From the NCBI GenBank assembly GCA_019671135.1, contig JAHRHY010000001.1, forward strand, positions 1,860,001-1,924,000: a DNA stretch of 64,000 nt, given 5' to 3'. The notes below the pieces were generated by a model. It was given only the letters and a program-made list of their open reading frames with translations, was not told where the DNA came from and made no database searches. Numbering within the stretch: the first letter of the stretch is position 1; each line of letters starts with the position of its first letter. The position numbers were made by a program, and so were the translations under genes. The stretch is from Linnemannia hyalina. Taxonomy: Eukaryota > Mortierellomycota > Mortierellomycetes > Mortierellales > Mortierellaceae. Shown here in pieces: positions 22,448 to 33,082 of the stretch.

Positions 22448-24675
22448 TCACCGCGTGTTGACGACGAGAGCCATGGCGATCATGCCCGCACCAAATGTCA
22501 TCAGCACCGCCACCTTAAGTCCCAACCGCTTATTACGACTCAACCTCAACAGGCCCTTCCTCCCACTTCCCTCGTCTCCCTCTCCATCACCTCCTCCACA
22601 TCCAGATTCCGAATACCGATAATCCAACGAATACCCCGAGGACGAAGACCCGCCTCCAGTACTAAACAACTGATGCATCGAGTCCATATGCAGCCTCCTA
22701 TGATGATTCAACTTTCCCCCTGCTGTCGCAGTCGTCGATTTCCCAGTCAGGTCAGGATCACCCAGGAGCAACAAGATCCCCAGCCAGACATTCTGAAGTT
22801 GTTCAGATAGGGCTGTGAGTTGGTCCTGTTGTTGTCGGTGTTGGTCGAGGATAAGTTTTATCTCAAGAGGGTGGAGGGGATCTTGGGAGAGGAGGTTGTC
22901 GAGGTGTTGGGCTTTTAGGATCCTGAACCTGTTTCCGTTCTCCAGCTCGGCCTGGTTCTACTTCACCAAAAAAAAAAAAAAAAAAAAAAAAAAACTGGTG
23001 GCGTCAGTTCACATTTTACTCTTCCCCCTCCACGTTGTCTAACACGTCCTCCCCATCTCCATAGAAAAGACAGACCTCTATTTACCTGCTGGACGTCAAG
23101 TATAAGTTCAGCCCTCTCCTGGAAATAACTCTGAACACTCCAGAACGTAACAATAGCATCCTTCAACTGTGTCGCAGTCTTAATCCGGTCCTGCCGCATC
23201 TGTGGGGTCCGCCACGGTTCAGGCGGGATCTTGTAGATCCGTGGCCAAGAGTCCATGACGAGGTTCGTAAACGATTGGGCAATGCTTTGGCGGTCTTCTT
23301 CCAAGTTCACTGCTCGTGCCTTGCCCTTCAGTATCCTCCGCCATCTGTTGTCGTCATTGTCATTGTTTCCTCCTGTTGTGGGTGTGGGTGCAGGTGCTGG
23401 TAGATGTGTTTGGTAATGGTGTGCAGAAGAAGGAGGAGGTGTACCGAGGGGTATCGTGGATGCCGGTGATTGTGAAGGTTGCGGAGAAGGTGGCAGACAC
23501 CTTGTCGACGACGGGAAATTAGATCTCTGCTCTGGCTGCGGTACAATAAACGCCTGCTGCTGAGCAGGGCCAGGTGGAGGCGGTGGTGATCGGTAGAGTG
23601 TCATCTTCTCCAGAATCTGATCGTTTAATGTCTCGAGTTGCTCAATCGATTTGGTTAGTTCCTGAAAGACTGTCGCGAAATGCTGGGTGTCCAGTGGTGG
23701 GGTTGCCGGAGGTGGACCTGCGGCTTCCAAGGCCAGAGAACTGGTGGAAGGGTGTTGTTGTATACTACTCCCGGTGACGAGGGTGGTTGTGAGACTGGTG
23801 TGAGATCCTAATGAAGAGGTTCGGCGTTGTTGAAGCACCCCACCACCAGTAGATGAGGTTGCTGAGATGACGGTGGGTGAAGTCGAGTGAACCGGCGCCC
23901 CAGAAGAGGATAACTGAGTATCGTAGACGGGTCCTCTTGGATCCTTCAGGATGGCGAGTTTCCTAACTGGTTTCGAGGGCTCCAGGACGGCGACGGCGTT
24001 GCTCTTTTCTCCATGACTGCTGTTGCCGCTGGTGGTGGTGGTGGTCCTTGGGCTGCTGAGGATGGAGGGCAGTTTGACGGTGGGGGAGGGTGACGAGGCA
24101 GAGACGAGGATGGTCGGTGTGATTCCTGATGGCGGAAGAGATAGAGATGTTGGTTTGGATAAATACTGTTTCCGATCATTCGGCGCTTTGTCAATCGGTA
24201 TAGGAGGTTTCTGTTGTTGCTGTCGTTGGATAGGTGTAGGCACTTGTGTAGATTGTCTACTCTGATCGACTAGGTCATCTCTATTGTCATCCATGGAAGC
24301 AGAGGCTTGGATCTGCGACCGGACTTCTTCATGTAATGTCTCCTTGCATCCGGCATCTATTGACCGTCGTCCTGGACTGCCCTGCTGACTCTCCGACTGT
24401 TTTTGTTGGTTCTTGTCCACGATTGCTATGGGCATTAGCATCTTTGGTTTGACAGGTCCTGTGGCAGCAGAAGGTAGAGCACCGAGGACAGAGAAAGATG
24501 GAGAGACAACGGATGGGATGACAGGCGATGTGGTAGCCGATCCCAGTTTCGCAGACTTTATCGGGTAATCATTGGGAGTAGGATCTTGGAGTTGCTCTGT
24601 GCTTCCTGAGTTACTCCGGAGTTCGTCTTCCTCTGCTGGTGTTAGACGACTGGATGTTGTGATGTATAGGTCCAT
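22448..24675 (-). CDS. Tail-anchored, largely disordered protein of unknown function
   Basis: Two exons (24675-23086 and 22957-22448) join in frame to about 699 codons across a 128-nt intron containing a 27-nt A run (T in the transcript). Residues 1-330 are Ser/Thr/Pro/Gln-rich and disordered. A predicted coiled coil (FATVFQELTKSIEQLETLND) follows, then a Pro-rich linker and a conserved-looking folded segment (NRWRRILKGKARAVNLEE, DSWPRIYKIPPEPWRTPQMR, TFWSVQSYFQERAELILDVQ). Exon 2 adds a helical QHRQQQDQLTALSEQLQNVW stretch, a Gly/Ser-rich patch and one hydrophobic C-terminal helix (LKVAVLMTFGAGMIAMALVV) ending NTR. This is a typical tail anchor for ER, mitochondrial outer membrane or peroxisome. 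I do not recognise the family. It is convergent with nothing and lies 40 bp beyond the piggyBac end. Confidence 0.62.
22968..22994. repeat. (A)27 tract inside an intron
   Basis: Pure A on the plus strand, i.e. a T tract in the intron of the minus-strand tail-anchored gene, immediately before the acceptor region, where it could act as the polypyrimidine tract. Confidence 0.95.
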
Positions 24676-26468
24676 GATTGCTAGTGCTGTTATGTAGTCG
24701 GTTGATAGGAATGAGGTAAGGTAGTGATTCAGGGGAGCGAGGGCGCTGTGAGCTGCTGTGGTGGCGATTCCGACTAAATAGGCTCCGTTTCTATAGGTAT
24801 ACGAGTCCGTGTGTCCTTGCTTTGGGTTGCTATGTCGTATCCAAGCGAAGAGTGTCGATCATCTGTCCGTGCAAGTCGATCGAAGGTATGTCGTAGATAA
24901 GAAGACAAAAGTAGAAAACAAGAAGCGAAAAGATCGGGCCAGGTCGCTCATTCTTTTCCTTTTCCTTCTCTCTATTGTTATTTCCAGGGTCGAGAGAGTG
25001 AAATGGGCTGCCCCTTGTTGTTGTTGAACTTGCATTTAAATCGGTTTAGTTCGGACCCTAAGGCACGAATGAATACTAATCTGAACCAACACCTGGCACT
25101 TTTTGGTTGTAGAAAGAGGGCAAAAGAGGGGGAATGAACATTGCTGAGAAGAAACGTGCAGGCCATCCTCGTGCTTTCTGTGGTACACTTCTTTTTCTCT
25201 CTTCCTCATAGGAGACGAGCCTATTGGGGACAAAATGTATGCAAATTGACGCGTGTGTGGAGGGAGTAAGACGTAGGGTAGGGGTAGGAGTGGAGAGGGA
25301 ACTCATTGGGGGATCAAGTCACCACTTTGTGTGCGACATGGTGCCCTGGAGGTCAATTGCAATTGGCAAGAGAAGGAAGGGTACAGAGAGAAAGGCACCA
25401 TAGATATAGATACAGTCCTTATCTTTAACGCGTCGTCTTTGTCATCCTCGCGAGTGGCCTGATCGGAATATGAACCTCCTTCTCTTTTCGTTCTCTTGAT
25501 ATCTTGGACTCTTGTGCACCCACCAGAGGAGGATTGATCCTCTTGTACTGTACTCTTTGTATCCTTTTCACAAGAAGAGAGAGTGGGGAAGAGGGAGGAT
25601 CGATTGATGGGCATACATGCATTTCCTCCACTTGTTCAGAGGACGCGCTAGTTACTGGAGAGACAGTGAGCTTCACGAAGGGCGAGTTGTGTCTTTCTCT
25701 TTCCTTCTTTTTAACTATCTACATGTAACTTTTGCTGGTATCTATCTGTGTCTCTGACTGTTCCACCAGAAAAAAGGAGCGAATGTGCGAGGGAAAGGAG
25801 GTCCATTCAAAAGAAGGAACGGAAGCGGCATCGGAGCAAGATTCCAATCCAACGTTGGTCGTTCTCCTATCCCAAAGGAGCCTGAGTGACACCAAGGACA
25901 AACATATTACCGTGCCAAGGCCAAAAAAGTAGCGTCAGATTGAATCGAGTCGCCAGTCTTAGTCGTAGACAAATGCATATACACAATCGATTCCATTCTT
26001 TTACCAACGAGCATCCTTCCCTTCCTTCCTTTCACCATACAAAACATACTCGCAGTTTATATAACGTATCTATAGTTCTTTGTTCTTGACACATGGGTGA
26101 TTGTTGCGGTTCCTGAAATAGCCTGACCCAGGGTCTGGTTCTACCAGAATGGGATCATATCCTTCTAGGATCAACAATGATCTCTTACACTCTTGGTAGG
26201 AAACAAGAACTTACTCAGACAAGGTATCTTTCTCTCTTTCTTCTTTCTATCTCTTCTATATGCAAACATACATATGCACGCTCAATTCGGTGCTCCCTAT
26301 GCCAATATGCAAGACGTGAGTTCATATCCTGGCCATACTAATTCTTACATTTGAACAAAGTGGACCCTTCTTCGTAATAGGAATTCTGTCTTCGATCTAT
26401 CGCATCCCCAGAGAACCAAGTAGGTTGTTCTATCCCTATTGACACTTTCTCACGGCAACACACTTACA
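24676..26468. other. Intergenic region, no gene seen
   Basis: About 1.8 kb between the divergent tail-anchored and secreted-protein genes. Several open frames of 60-100 codons occur but none shows a motif, signal peptide or splice-consistent extension. I see no tRNA or repeat array. Confidence 0.6.
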
Positions 26469-26476
26469 TATAAATA
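26469..26476 (+). promoter_or_regulatory. TATA box of the secreted-protein gene
   Basis: TATAAATA lies about 140 bp upstream of the ATG at 26618, followed by a CT-rich leader with several TCAAC/CTCTC stretches. A strong TATA box is unusual for this window and suggests a highly or conditionally expressed gene. Confidence 0.6.
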
Positions 26477-26617
26477 GCTGCAGTCCTCGCCACTTTTCGT
26501 ATTCTCCATCAACAGCTTCTCTCTCTATTACTCACCCACACAAGCAAACACGTCTACTCTCAGTTCATTTTTACCAGCTTATACCCCTCACTTTATACAC
26601 GTACAACAACAGTCAAC

Positions 26618-27679
26618 ATGAAGTTCACATCCTCCATCCTCTTGATCTCGGCCGCCATTGCCTCCGTCGCCGTTGCCGCTCCCTTGACCGGCCAGGCCTC
26701 GGTAGCCGTCAACGCCCCCAACAATGTCCATGGTAACGCCGACGCCAACCTTTCCCGCACTTCTCTCACCAAGCGCGCCTGCGGCGACTGCACCCAAAAG
26801 GACGGTGCTGCATTGGATGTCATCATCAAGGCGTCTGCTGACCACTATGCCGACATTGCCCATGCCCGTCTCGACAACTTGATGCGCGAGATCGCAACCG
26901 CCAAGGTCACCAGCGGAACCGAGGAGCTCCCCAAGGAGAAGGCTTTGCTCACCATCACCGTCCAGTCCAAGATTGATGATGCCAAGAAGGCCTGTAGCTC
27001 TGAGGAGTTGGTCCCCGCGATCAAGGCTGCGGTCGCTGCAGATGCCAATTTGGACGTTGCATGGTCCAAGCAGGAGGAAAAGGAGCTCGAGAAGAAGATG
27101 GTAGAGTTGGATGTCAAGATTACAAAGTTGGTCTTGGATCGTATTCAGGCGAATGTTAATGCTGAGTTGCTGTCCAAGGACTGCACCGAGAAGATGACCA
27201 ACACTGAGATCGCCCCTGCTCCTGAGACCTCTGCTCCCGTCCCTGAGACTCCTGCTCCCGTCCCCGAGACTCCTGCTCCCGCCCCCGATACTCCTGCTCC
27301 CGTCCCTGAGACTCCTGCACCTACACCTGAGACATCCGCTCCCGTCCCAGAGACCTCAGCTCCTGTTCCCGAGACGCCAGCCCCTGTCCCTGAAAACACC
27401 GATAACGGATTGAAGGTTGGAATCAACGTCGCTGCAAACGTCGACCCCAAGTTCGTCTGCAAGTCAGGATGCAACGACGCCCAGGACGCCAAGAACGTTC
27501 TTAGTCTCCGTGTGAACCTCGAGAACCAGTTCAAGCCCCGTCTGGACCATTTCTACGCTGAGGAGGTGCCTACTGCCTGTGAGGAGAAGAGGACTACGTT
27601 GGTGGATGGTGTCTTGAACCTGTTGTCTGGTCTTCGGGTTAATGTCAAGGCTGATGTCAATGCCAACAAGAACAATTAG
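26618..27679 (+). CDS. Secreted protein with Kex2-type site and Pro-rich repeat, unknown function
   Basis: A single exon of 353 codons. Residues 1-20 form a clear signal peptide (MKFTSSILLISAAIASVAVA, cleavage before APL). A propeptide-like segment ends in LTKR, a dibasic Kex2-type site, followed by ACGDCTQKDG. Two helical, charged regions (about 60-190 and 270-350) each contain a few Cys (CGDC, KACSS, KDCTE; CKSGC, TACEE), perhaps forming disulfides. They look like two related halves on either side of a linker of about ten (S/T)APVPE hexapeptides. The protein ends ADVNANKNN. Together with the strong TATA box this fits an abundant wall or extracellular protein. No enzymatic motif is visible and I do not recognise the family. 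The gene is intronless and followed by AATAAA and a 21-nt A run. Confidence 0.82.
   Translation: MKFTSSILLISAAIASVAVAAPLTGQASVAVNAPNNVHGNADANLSRTSLTKRACGDCTQKDGAALDVIIKASADHYADIAHARLDNLMREIATAKVTSGTEELPKEKALLTITVQSKIDDAKKACSSEELVPAIKAAVAADANLDVAWSKQEEKELEKKMVELDVKITKLVLDRIQANVNAELLSKDCTEKMTNTEIAPAPETSAPVPETPAPVPETPAPAPDTPAPVPETPAPTPETSAPVPETSAPVPETPAPVPENTDNGLKVGINVAANVDPKFVCKSGCNDAQDAKNVLSLRVNLENQFKPRLDHFYAEEVPTACEEKRTTLVDGVLNLLSGLRVNVKADVNANKNN
27211..27393 (+). repeat. Coding minisatellite, about ten 18-bp units (APVPE repeat)
   Basis: Units such as CCTGCTCCCGTCCCTGAGA vary only at third positions and a few first positions and encode (S/T)-A-P-(V/A/T)-P-(E/D). Copy number is expected to vary between strains. 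Confidence 0.9.
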
Positions 27680-27777
27680 AAGAAGTATTAATGACCAATT
27701 GAGGATAGAAGAAAGGATGGTGTTGCCTTTCTCTGTTCTATTATGATACCCAAACATTCCTTAGCTATAGCCTACCT

Positions 27778-27815
27778 AATAAACATCACAAATGAAAAAA
27801 AAAAAAAAAAAAAAA
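27778..27815 (+). promoter_or_regulatory. AATAAA signal followed by genomic (A)21
   Basis: AATAAA at 27778-27783 is followed eleven bases later by 21 consecutive A. The signal is well placed for 3' end formation of the secreted-protein gene. The templated A run is unusual (see findings). Confidence 0.6.
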
Positions 27816-28075
27816 GGCACAGCGCGAGCTGGGCTGCTTCGTGTCACTTCTCTGTCAGTGCGACAAAATACAAAAGTACCAAACAAAAATGTACAAAAAT
27901 AAGTCAGGGTACGTGTAATGTACGTGGGTTTTAGTAGTCCAAGGCGTTTCGAAACTACGCAGCGGGCTGTTTTTTTCTGGTGACGACAACGTCAGGGGAC
28001 GGTGCGTTGTTGAGAAAATACCGATTGATGTGGAGAGGATTGAAGATGGGACATGGATGAAATATCCGAGAACAG

Positions 28076-28102
28076 AAAAAAAAAAAAAAAAAAAAAAAAA
28101 AA
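28076..28102. repeat. (A)27 tract, intergenic
   Basis: Pure A run in the spacer between the secreted-protein gene and SRE1. No gene is seen in 27816-28830; the frame of 96 codons crossing this run on the minus strand is an artefact of the homopolymer. Confidence 0.95.
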
Positions 28103-28839
28103 CAAGAAAAACATGGCATGATCTTTCTTTTTAACCAAGAAGAATCAAAGGCGAAATTGGGCGGGAGCACAACAGCTAAGAGCGATATGAAATGGGCGCC
28201 ATCTGCGTTGCCTCTTCTTGTCAGATAATTCACCGCACCGCGCACATGTCACTCCTCTGCACTCAGAAATGAATTCTGTTGAGTTGGGCTGACAGAGTGC
28301 GCATTTTCGAGTCAAGACACATTAGTGACAGAGAAGGACAGGGCCAAGGGTCCCAAAACAAGACTGAGAGAGACAGAGATAGATAGACTTGACTGGCTGG
28401 AAATTGAAAATCGAGGTCTCTGATTGGCTGGATCTGGGATCACCTCACAAAAAAAAGATGTTGTTTTCTCCCACTTTTGCAGGCACATCGACACACGCAA
28501 TTCAGGGCTTTTTCTTCCCTCCCTTCCTCCCTCCTTCTTGACCCTTGCCTTCGTTCATCCCTCTTCTCTCACTTTTTGTTCTTTGACCACTCCATTCTTC
28601 CCTTCTACTCTCCCTCGACTCTGTCTCTGTATCGATACATACATCACTAGTACCAACTCTCACTCCCTCCCTTAATCACATCTTCAACACCTTTCCTCTC
28701 ATCAACTAGCAAACCTCTCGCTTAATTCAGCACACCACACTTCCATCCTCCTTTCACTCACTCACCCCACCCACTCACTCGCTCACTCACTTAACCTCCT
28801 ACCTCGCATTCTCACTACTCTCGTAGTTCTTCTCCTTCG

Positions 28840-28977
28840 GTAAGATTACCTACCCCAACATTCACTCACTTACCCTCTCTCTTTTCCCCTTCTCCACCTC
28901 TCCGCTCCCTCCGCCACCCCTTCCTTCTTCTCATATCTCTCCGACTAACAACCCTGACCGTTCCTTGCCTCCGATAG
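28840..28977 (+). other. Predicted intron in the 5' UTR of SRE1
   Basis: A GTAAGAT donor at 28840, a CTAAC branch-point sequence at about 28944 and a CCGATAG acceptor ending at 28977 define a 138-nt intron, 35 nt upstream of the ATG at 29013. The surrounding 28500-29000 region is strongly CT-rich, as in other leaders here. Confidence 0.6.
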
Positions 28978-29012
28978 ACTCTTCAACACACACACATCCT
29001 ACTTGAACACAG

Positions 29013-32000
29013 ATGTTCCTACAGCAAGGGAACCCGCTCTTCGGGGCAGTTCCCCCTCAGCCAACCGGTGATATCCAGGACCTCTTCATGTGCGAGTCCT
29101 ACTTTGACGAATACACTACCACTGGCGCCCCCCTCGACGCTGCCGCAACAGTAGCCCTCCAGCAACAACTCCAACAGCAGCAACAACAACTCCAGCAACA
29201 ACAACTCCTCCACCAGTTCACTCTCCAACAGCACCAACAGCTCCAACAGCAGCAGCACCAACAGCAGCACCAACAGCAGCCTCAACTCTCAGCATTTGAG
29301 CTCCAGCTTCAATCCTTCTTGACTTCAAACGCCGTTCAGCAACAACAACTCCAACAACAGCAACAACAGCTCCAAGCCCAGCAGGAGCAGCACCAGCTTC
29401 TCCTCCACTCCCAGACCCAGCTAGCTGCATTCCGCTGGGCCCTTGCCAATGCTAACGCTGCCAATGTGAATGTCAACCTCAATGCGGCCACTTCTGCCCC
29501 TGCCAGTGCCGGTTCGTTTGTCGCCACTTCGCCCTCAGACTCGGCCGCATTTTTCAGCTCACCTGACCTCATGGCCTCCTCGCTCTCACCAGAGACCGAT
29601 ACCTTGATGCTCCCCACCTCCCCCGGCGCCTTCTCCTCCACCGAGGATGGCCCCATGCTCTCCCCTCTCCTCCTCGCCTCCCAGGCGTCTGCGGTCAAGA
29701 TCAAGTCTGAAAAGATCACCCCTTCGTCCTCTCCCACAAAGTCGGCCAAGCGCCAGTCCTTGGACGATGGTGCTGAGACAGAGACGAAAGCCACAACACC
29801 CACAGGCGCGAAGCGGACCAAAAAGACAACTACTTCCACAAAAACTGCAGCTCCATCAGCACCCAAGAAGCCAAGAGCCAAAAAGTCATCCAAGACTACT
29901 AGCTCTGATCAGAGTGACATGGAGATGTCTATCAGTTCTGCAGTGTCAACAACTTCGACACCTTCCCCACAGACATTTTCCCTTCAGTTGCCTGCCTCGT
30001 CCGCTGCCGGTACTACTACATCGCTGACCGCTGCTACTTCAGGAGTTTTGGGCGCCACGGATATGAATGCCTCGTCGACTGCAGGGTTCTTCCAGACCTT
30101 GCTGCCCATGACCCCTACCACCAACATGATTTCGCCATCAACCCCTACCGGCGGATTGCCCTTCTCTCAGCCGCTTTGGAAGATGACTCCTGGAGTGGTC
30201 CTCCCCACCGCCTTGCCATTGCCAACATCAGGATTTGACCCCTCTACATTTGCAGGACCTGTCATGCCAACATTGGACGGCTCATCGACTCAACAGCAAG
30301 GAACTACCAACACGGCTGCCAACCCTGCCGTTACCGCTGCAGTGCAGGGACAACCCCAGACCCTCCAACAAAAGATTCCCATCACTCGTCTGAAGCCACC
30401 AGTATCGGGCACACCTGCTCCAGCACCACCAGCAGCTCAGGGACCTCAGCCAACCAAGCAACAAAAGAAGGTGGCCCATAATGCCATCGAGCGTCGATAC
30501 CGCAACAACATCAACGACCGCATCAGCGATCTCAAGAACGTGGTCCCAGCGCTCTGCAACATCAAGACCAAGGACGAGAAGGATGACGAAGACGAGGATG
30601 ATGAAAAGGATGCAGACGGAGTCACCAAGGCAACCAAACTCAACAAGGCGACCATCTTGCGCAAGGCGACCGAATACATCATTGTCCTTCAAAAGCGCGA
30701 GTCTGGAACCAAGTCTGAGAATGCTATTCTAAGACGACTCTTGACTGCATTGCCCGGAGGCGTCGAGCTTTTAGAGCAACACCAAGCAGAGATTGCCAGC
30801 GTTCGTGAGGAGGGTTCGCCTAGTCCCGAGTCGTCGTCAGAGGATTCCAACACTGAGCCTAGCACACCACCACCCAGCAACGACAACGCCACCAGCACGA
30901 CTTCGACTTCTGCAGCGTCGCGTGTGCTGATGGCCGTTTTCATGTGCGCCACCTTCTTCAGCTCACCCGAGGGCGATTCTGGACATAACAGAGCGTTGAT
31001 GGACGACGGACAAGGAGAAGCTCGTGCCATGAGCTCGTCGTTTGCCAGAGTCGTTCGTCAGCCGTCGATGGTCGAGACTGGAGCATCCAGCAGCACATCC
31101 TGGAGCCCTCTTGGAGTTGTCGCTTGGGATACCTGGGCAGCTCTCCGTACCATGCTGTTCATGGGATGCCTCATCGCCTTGGTCTGGCCCTCGTACTCTC
31201 GCCGCGGACCTTTCCCCCAGTCAAAGTTCCCCGTCATGCCCAAGTCTGCCTCACCTCACCAGGTCTACACCACTCTGTCCGGTCTTGTCCCCAAGGTTAT
31301 CCCTTCGTCTTATTTCCGTCTGTTTTTTGCCTTGTCGCTCGAGTTGTGGCGATGCCTCTGGATTCGCTTGGGTATCTACCCTGACCTGACCGATATGGTC
31401 CGCCCCGATATCTGGGCTCGCGTTGTTGAGGCTCAAATGTCTGGTGGAGCAGGCTCATCTGTCAGCCGGTTCATGCTCCTCTACACCATTGTTCGCACCT
31501 TGGACGAGTACACCAATGCTCGTCGTCAGCCTCGTGCTCGTGTCTCTGCCACCGCCGCCCTTGCGTTTTATATCTCGATCCACAAAGCTGCCAAGCCCCT
31601 GGCCACCCTTGTCGCCCAGCAGTTTATGGAGTCTGCGCGGTACACTGCCAAGATCTCTGGCACTGGCCAGGACCGTTGGTTGGAGAGTATGCTCCAAGTC
31701 GATGTTGGAAGCGCTTCCTGGAACCGGAGTATTCTCGAGATTGAGAGCGCGATGTATGGACGCGCCGAGTACCCCCAGACGGAGGCCGTTCTCTTCCAGA
31801 CCATGGCCCCTACTCTTGTTGTTGCCCAGACCCAGAGCGTTAGCGTCCTCCAGGATGCCTATGTCGACTGCATGTCCCGCCTGAACTCCTCTGCCCATGG
31901 TCAGGAGGCCGCCACGTCTTCGAGCCCTACCAAGTTTGACCAGGTCGTCCGCACAACCATGCCCGGAACCCGTCATCACTGGTATGCCTTGGTCGGCAAG

Positions 32001-32858
32001 ATCTCTGAGCTCTGGCTTTCCAAGGACGAACACTCTGCTCAGTTGGGCGATCGCTTGATGGCCCAGGTGATGACGATGCATCCTCGCCACCATCTGTCTG
32101 CCCGCTCCGACGACGATGACGATTCGAGCTTCCAGTTCTACGATCAAGTCATTGTCTACTCTTTGCTCGAATATGCCTACTTGAGACGCGGTATGGCTGG
32201 ACCTAGTGTTCGCTGCGGCGAGAAGGCATGGGCGCTCTTGAACGAACGTCGTCGTGCCAATGGTTCCAAGGCCCCCACTGGATTGAATGAGGTCGAGGAT
32301 GAGGAAAACGACAAGGCCCTGTTGAGCGTGGCGTCGTTTGCAATGAACCTTACTGGATTTGTCGAGATCAAGGCCCGTATTGGTCTCTGGCGTGGCGTTG
32401 AGGCCCTCAGCAGTCTTGTCCAGAGACAGCGGACCGATGACGGTGAGTCGACTGCCCAAGATGACATGTCTCAGTCAGAGATCTTGGACCATATCCGGAC
32501 CACGCTCTTGCCTCTCACGGTGCATTTGCGTCGGCAGTTGGATGATGAGTCGACGACCATGTTGGCCATCATGCGGCTAGCTACCCGCTCGACGCGCTCT
32601 GCCTCCTTGCACCACAACAAGGGTGCCTCTCCTCTCAGCCCTACGACTGTCGACTTTGACCCTGCACTGCGGTTCTTGATTGACGTCGGGCGGGTTGCTT
32701 ATGGCGCCTGGGAAGATGGTTCTGAGGGCTCGGATTCTGGTTGTGGAAGTGGCGGTGAGGAGGATCTTGATGGTTTCTCTTCGTCAAAGAAGGCTGCTGC
32801 TCTTACTACCAAGAAGAGTGATGCCGAGATGGCCTGGGAAATTTGCCAAGCATTGTAG
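29013..32858 (+). CDS. SRE1: Sterol regulatory element-binding protein (SREBP/Sre1)
   Basis: Membrane-bound bHLH-zip transcription factor that is cleaved and moves to the nucleus to control sterol, lipid and hypoxia genes. The frame of 1281 codons is intronless. Residues 45-135 are poly-Q-rich, followed by Ser/Thr/Ala-rich and basic regions. At about 485-580 lies the bHLH-zip: VAHNAIERRYRNNINDRISD, in which Tyr replaces the usual Arg of the ERRR motif and is the hallmark of SREBPs. The loop carries an acidic insert (EKDDEDEDDEKDAD), and helix 2 reads LNKATILRKATEYIIVLQKR. A hydrophobic segment follows at about 630 (SRVLMAVFMCATFFS, recalling the site-2 cleavage segment), then a luminal loop of about 65 residues and a second helix (LRTMLFMGCLIALVW). 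About 560 residues of regulatory domain follow, which in animals binds SCAP. The retained long C-terminus suggests a SCAP-type system rather than the shortened form of some yeasts. The pyrimidine-rich leader has a predicted intron. Confidence 0.94.
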   Translation: MFLQQGNPLFGAVPPQPTGDIQDLFMCESYFDEYTTTGAPLDAAATVALQQQLQQQQQQLQQQQLLHQFTLQQHQQLQQQQHQQQHQQQPQLSAFELQLQSFLTSNAVQQQQLQQQQQQLQAQQEQHQLLLHSQTQLAAFRWALANANAANVNVNLNAATSAPASAGSFVATSPSDSAAFFSSPDLMASSLSPETDTLMLPTSPGAFSSTEDGPMLSPLLLASQASAVKIKSEKITPSSSPTKSAKRQSLDDGAETETKATTPTGAKRTKKTTTSTKTAAPSAPKKPRAKKSSKTTSSDQSDMEMSISSAVSTTSTPSPQTFSLQLPASSAAGTTTSLTAATSGVLGATDMNASSTAGFFQTLLPMTPTTNMISPSTPTGGLPFSQPLWKMTPGVVLPTALPLPTSGFDPSTFAGPVMPTLDGSSTQQQGTTNTAANPAVTAAVQGQPQTLQQKIPITRLKPPVSGTPAPAPPAAQGPQPTKQQKKVAHNAIERRYRNNINDRISDLKNVVPALCNIKTKDEKDDEDEDDEKDADGVTKATKLNKATILRKATEYIIVLQKRESGTKSENAILRRLLTALPGGVELLEQHQAEIASVREEGSPSPESSSEDSNTEPSTPPPSNDNATSTTSTSAASRVLMAVFMCATFFSSPEGDSGHNRALMDDGQGEARAMSSSFARVVRQPSMVETGASSSTSWSPLGVVAWDTWAALRTMLFMGCLIALVWPSYSRRGPFPQSKFPVMPKSASPHQVYTTLSGLVPKVIPSSYFRLFFALSLELWRCLWIRLGIYPDLTDMVRPDIWARVVEAQMSGGAGSSVSRFMLLYTIVRTLDEYTNARRQPRARVSATAALAFYISIHKAAKPLATLVAQQFMESARYTAKISGTGQDRWLESMLQVDVGSASWNRSILEIESAMYGRAEYPQTEAVLFQTMAPTLVVAQTQSVSVLQDAYVDCMSRLNSSAHGQEAATSSSPTKFDQVVRTTMPGTRHHWYALVGKISELWLSKDEHSAQLGDRLMAQVMTMHPRHHLSARSDDDDDSSFQFYDQVIVYSLLEYAYLRRGMAGPSVRCGEKAWALLNERRRANGSKAPTGLNEVEDEENDKALLSVASFAMNLTGFVEIKARIGLWRGVEALSSLVQRQRTDDGESTAQDDMSQSEILDHIRTTLLPLTVHLRRQLDDESTTMLAIMRLATRSTRSASLHHNKGASPLSPTTVDFDPALRFLIDVGRVAYGAWEDGSEGSDSGCGSGGEEDLDGFSSSKKAAALTTKKSDAEMAWEICQAL

Positions 32859-33004
32859 ACATCGTTTTATTGTTTCTTATTTATATATCCATCTTGTAAA
32901 CTTTTTTATTCTTTCCTACCCTTGTATTCCACACAAAAATAAACGAGGCCATTCTCATCGATTGAATGAATGGTACTCCACAATGAACAACTACCGTGAA
33001 AATG

Positions 33005-33029
33005 AAAAAAAAAAAAAAAAAAAAAAAAA
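33005..33029. repeat. (A)25 tract between convergent SRE1 and VIP1
   Basis: Pure A run about 145 bp after the SRE1 stop and about 55 bp before the VIP1 stop; an AATAAA lies at 32938. Confidence 0.95.
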
Positions 33030-33082
33030 TGATATATGCTAAAATAGATGAAAAGAAAATGCGTGGGTGTGAACGAGCTTAC

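Noticed and set aside
27955..28245. Minus-strand 96-codon frame with a poly-Phe run
   Set aside because: The Phe run is only the (A)27 tract; the flanks have no motif.
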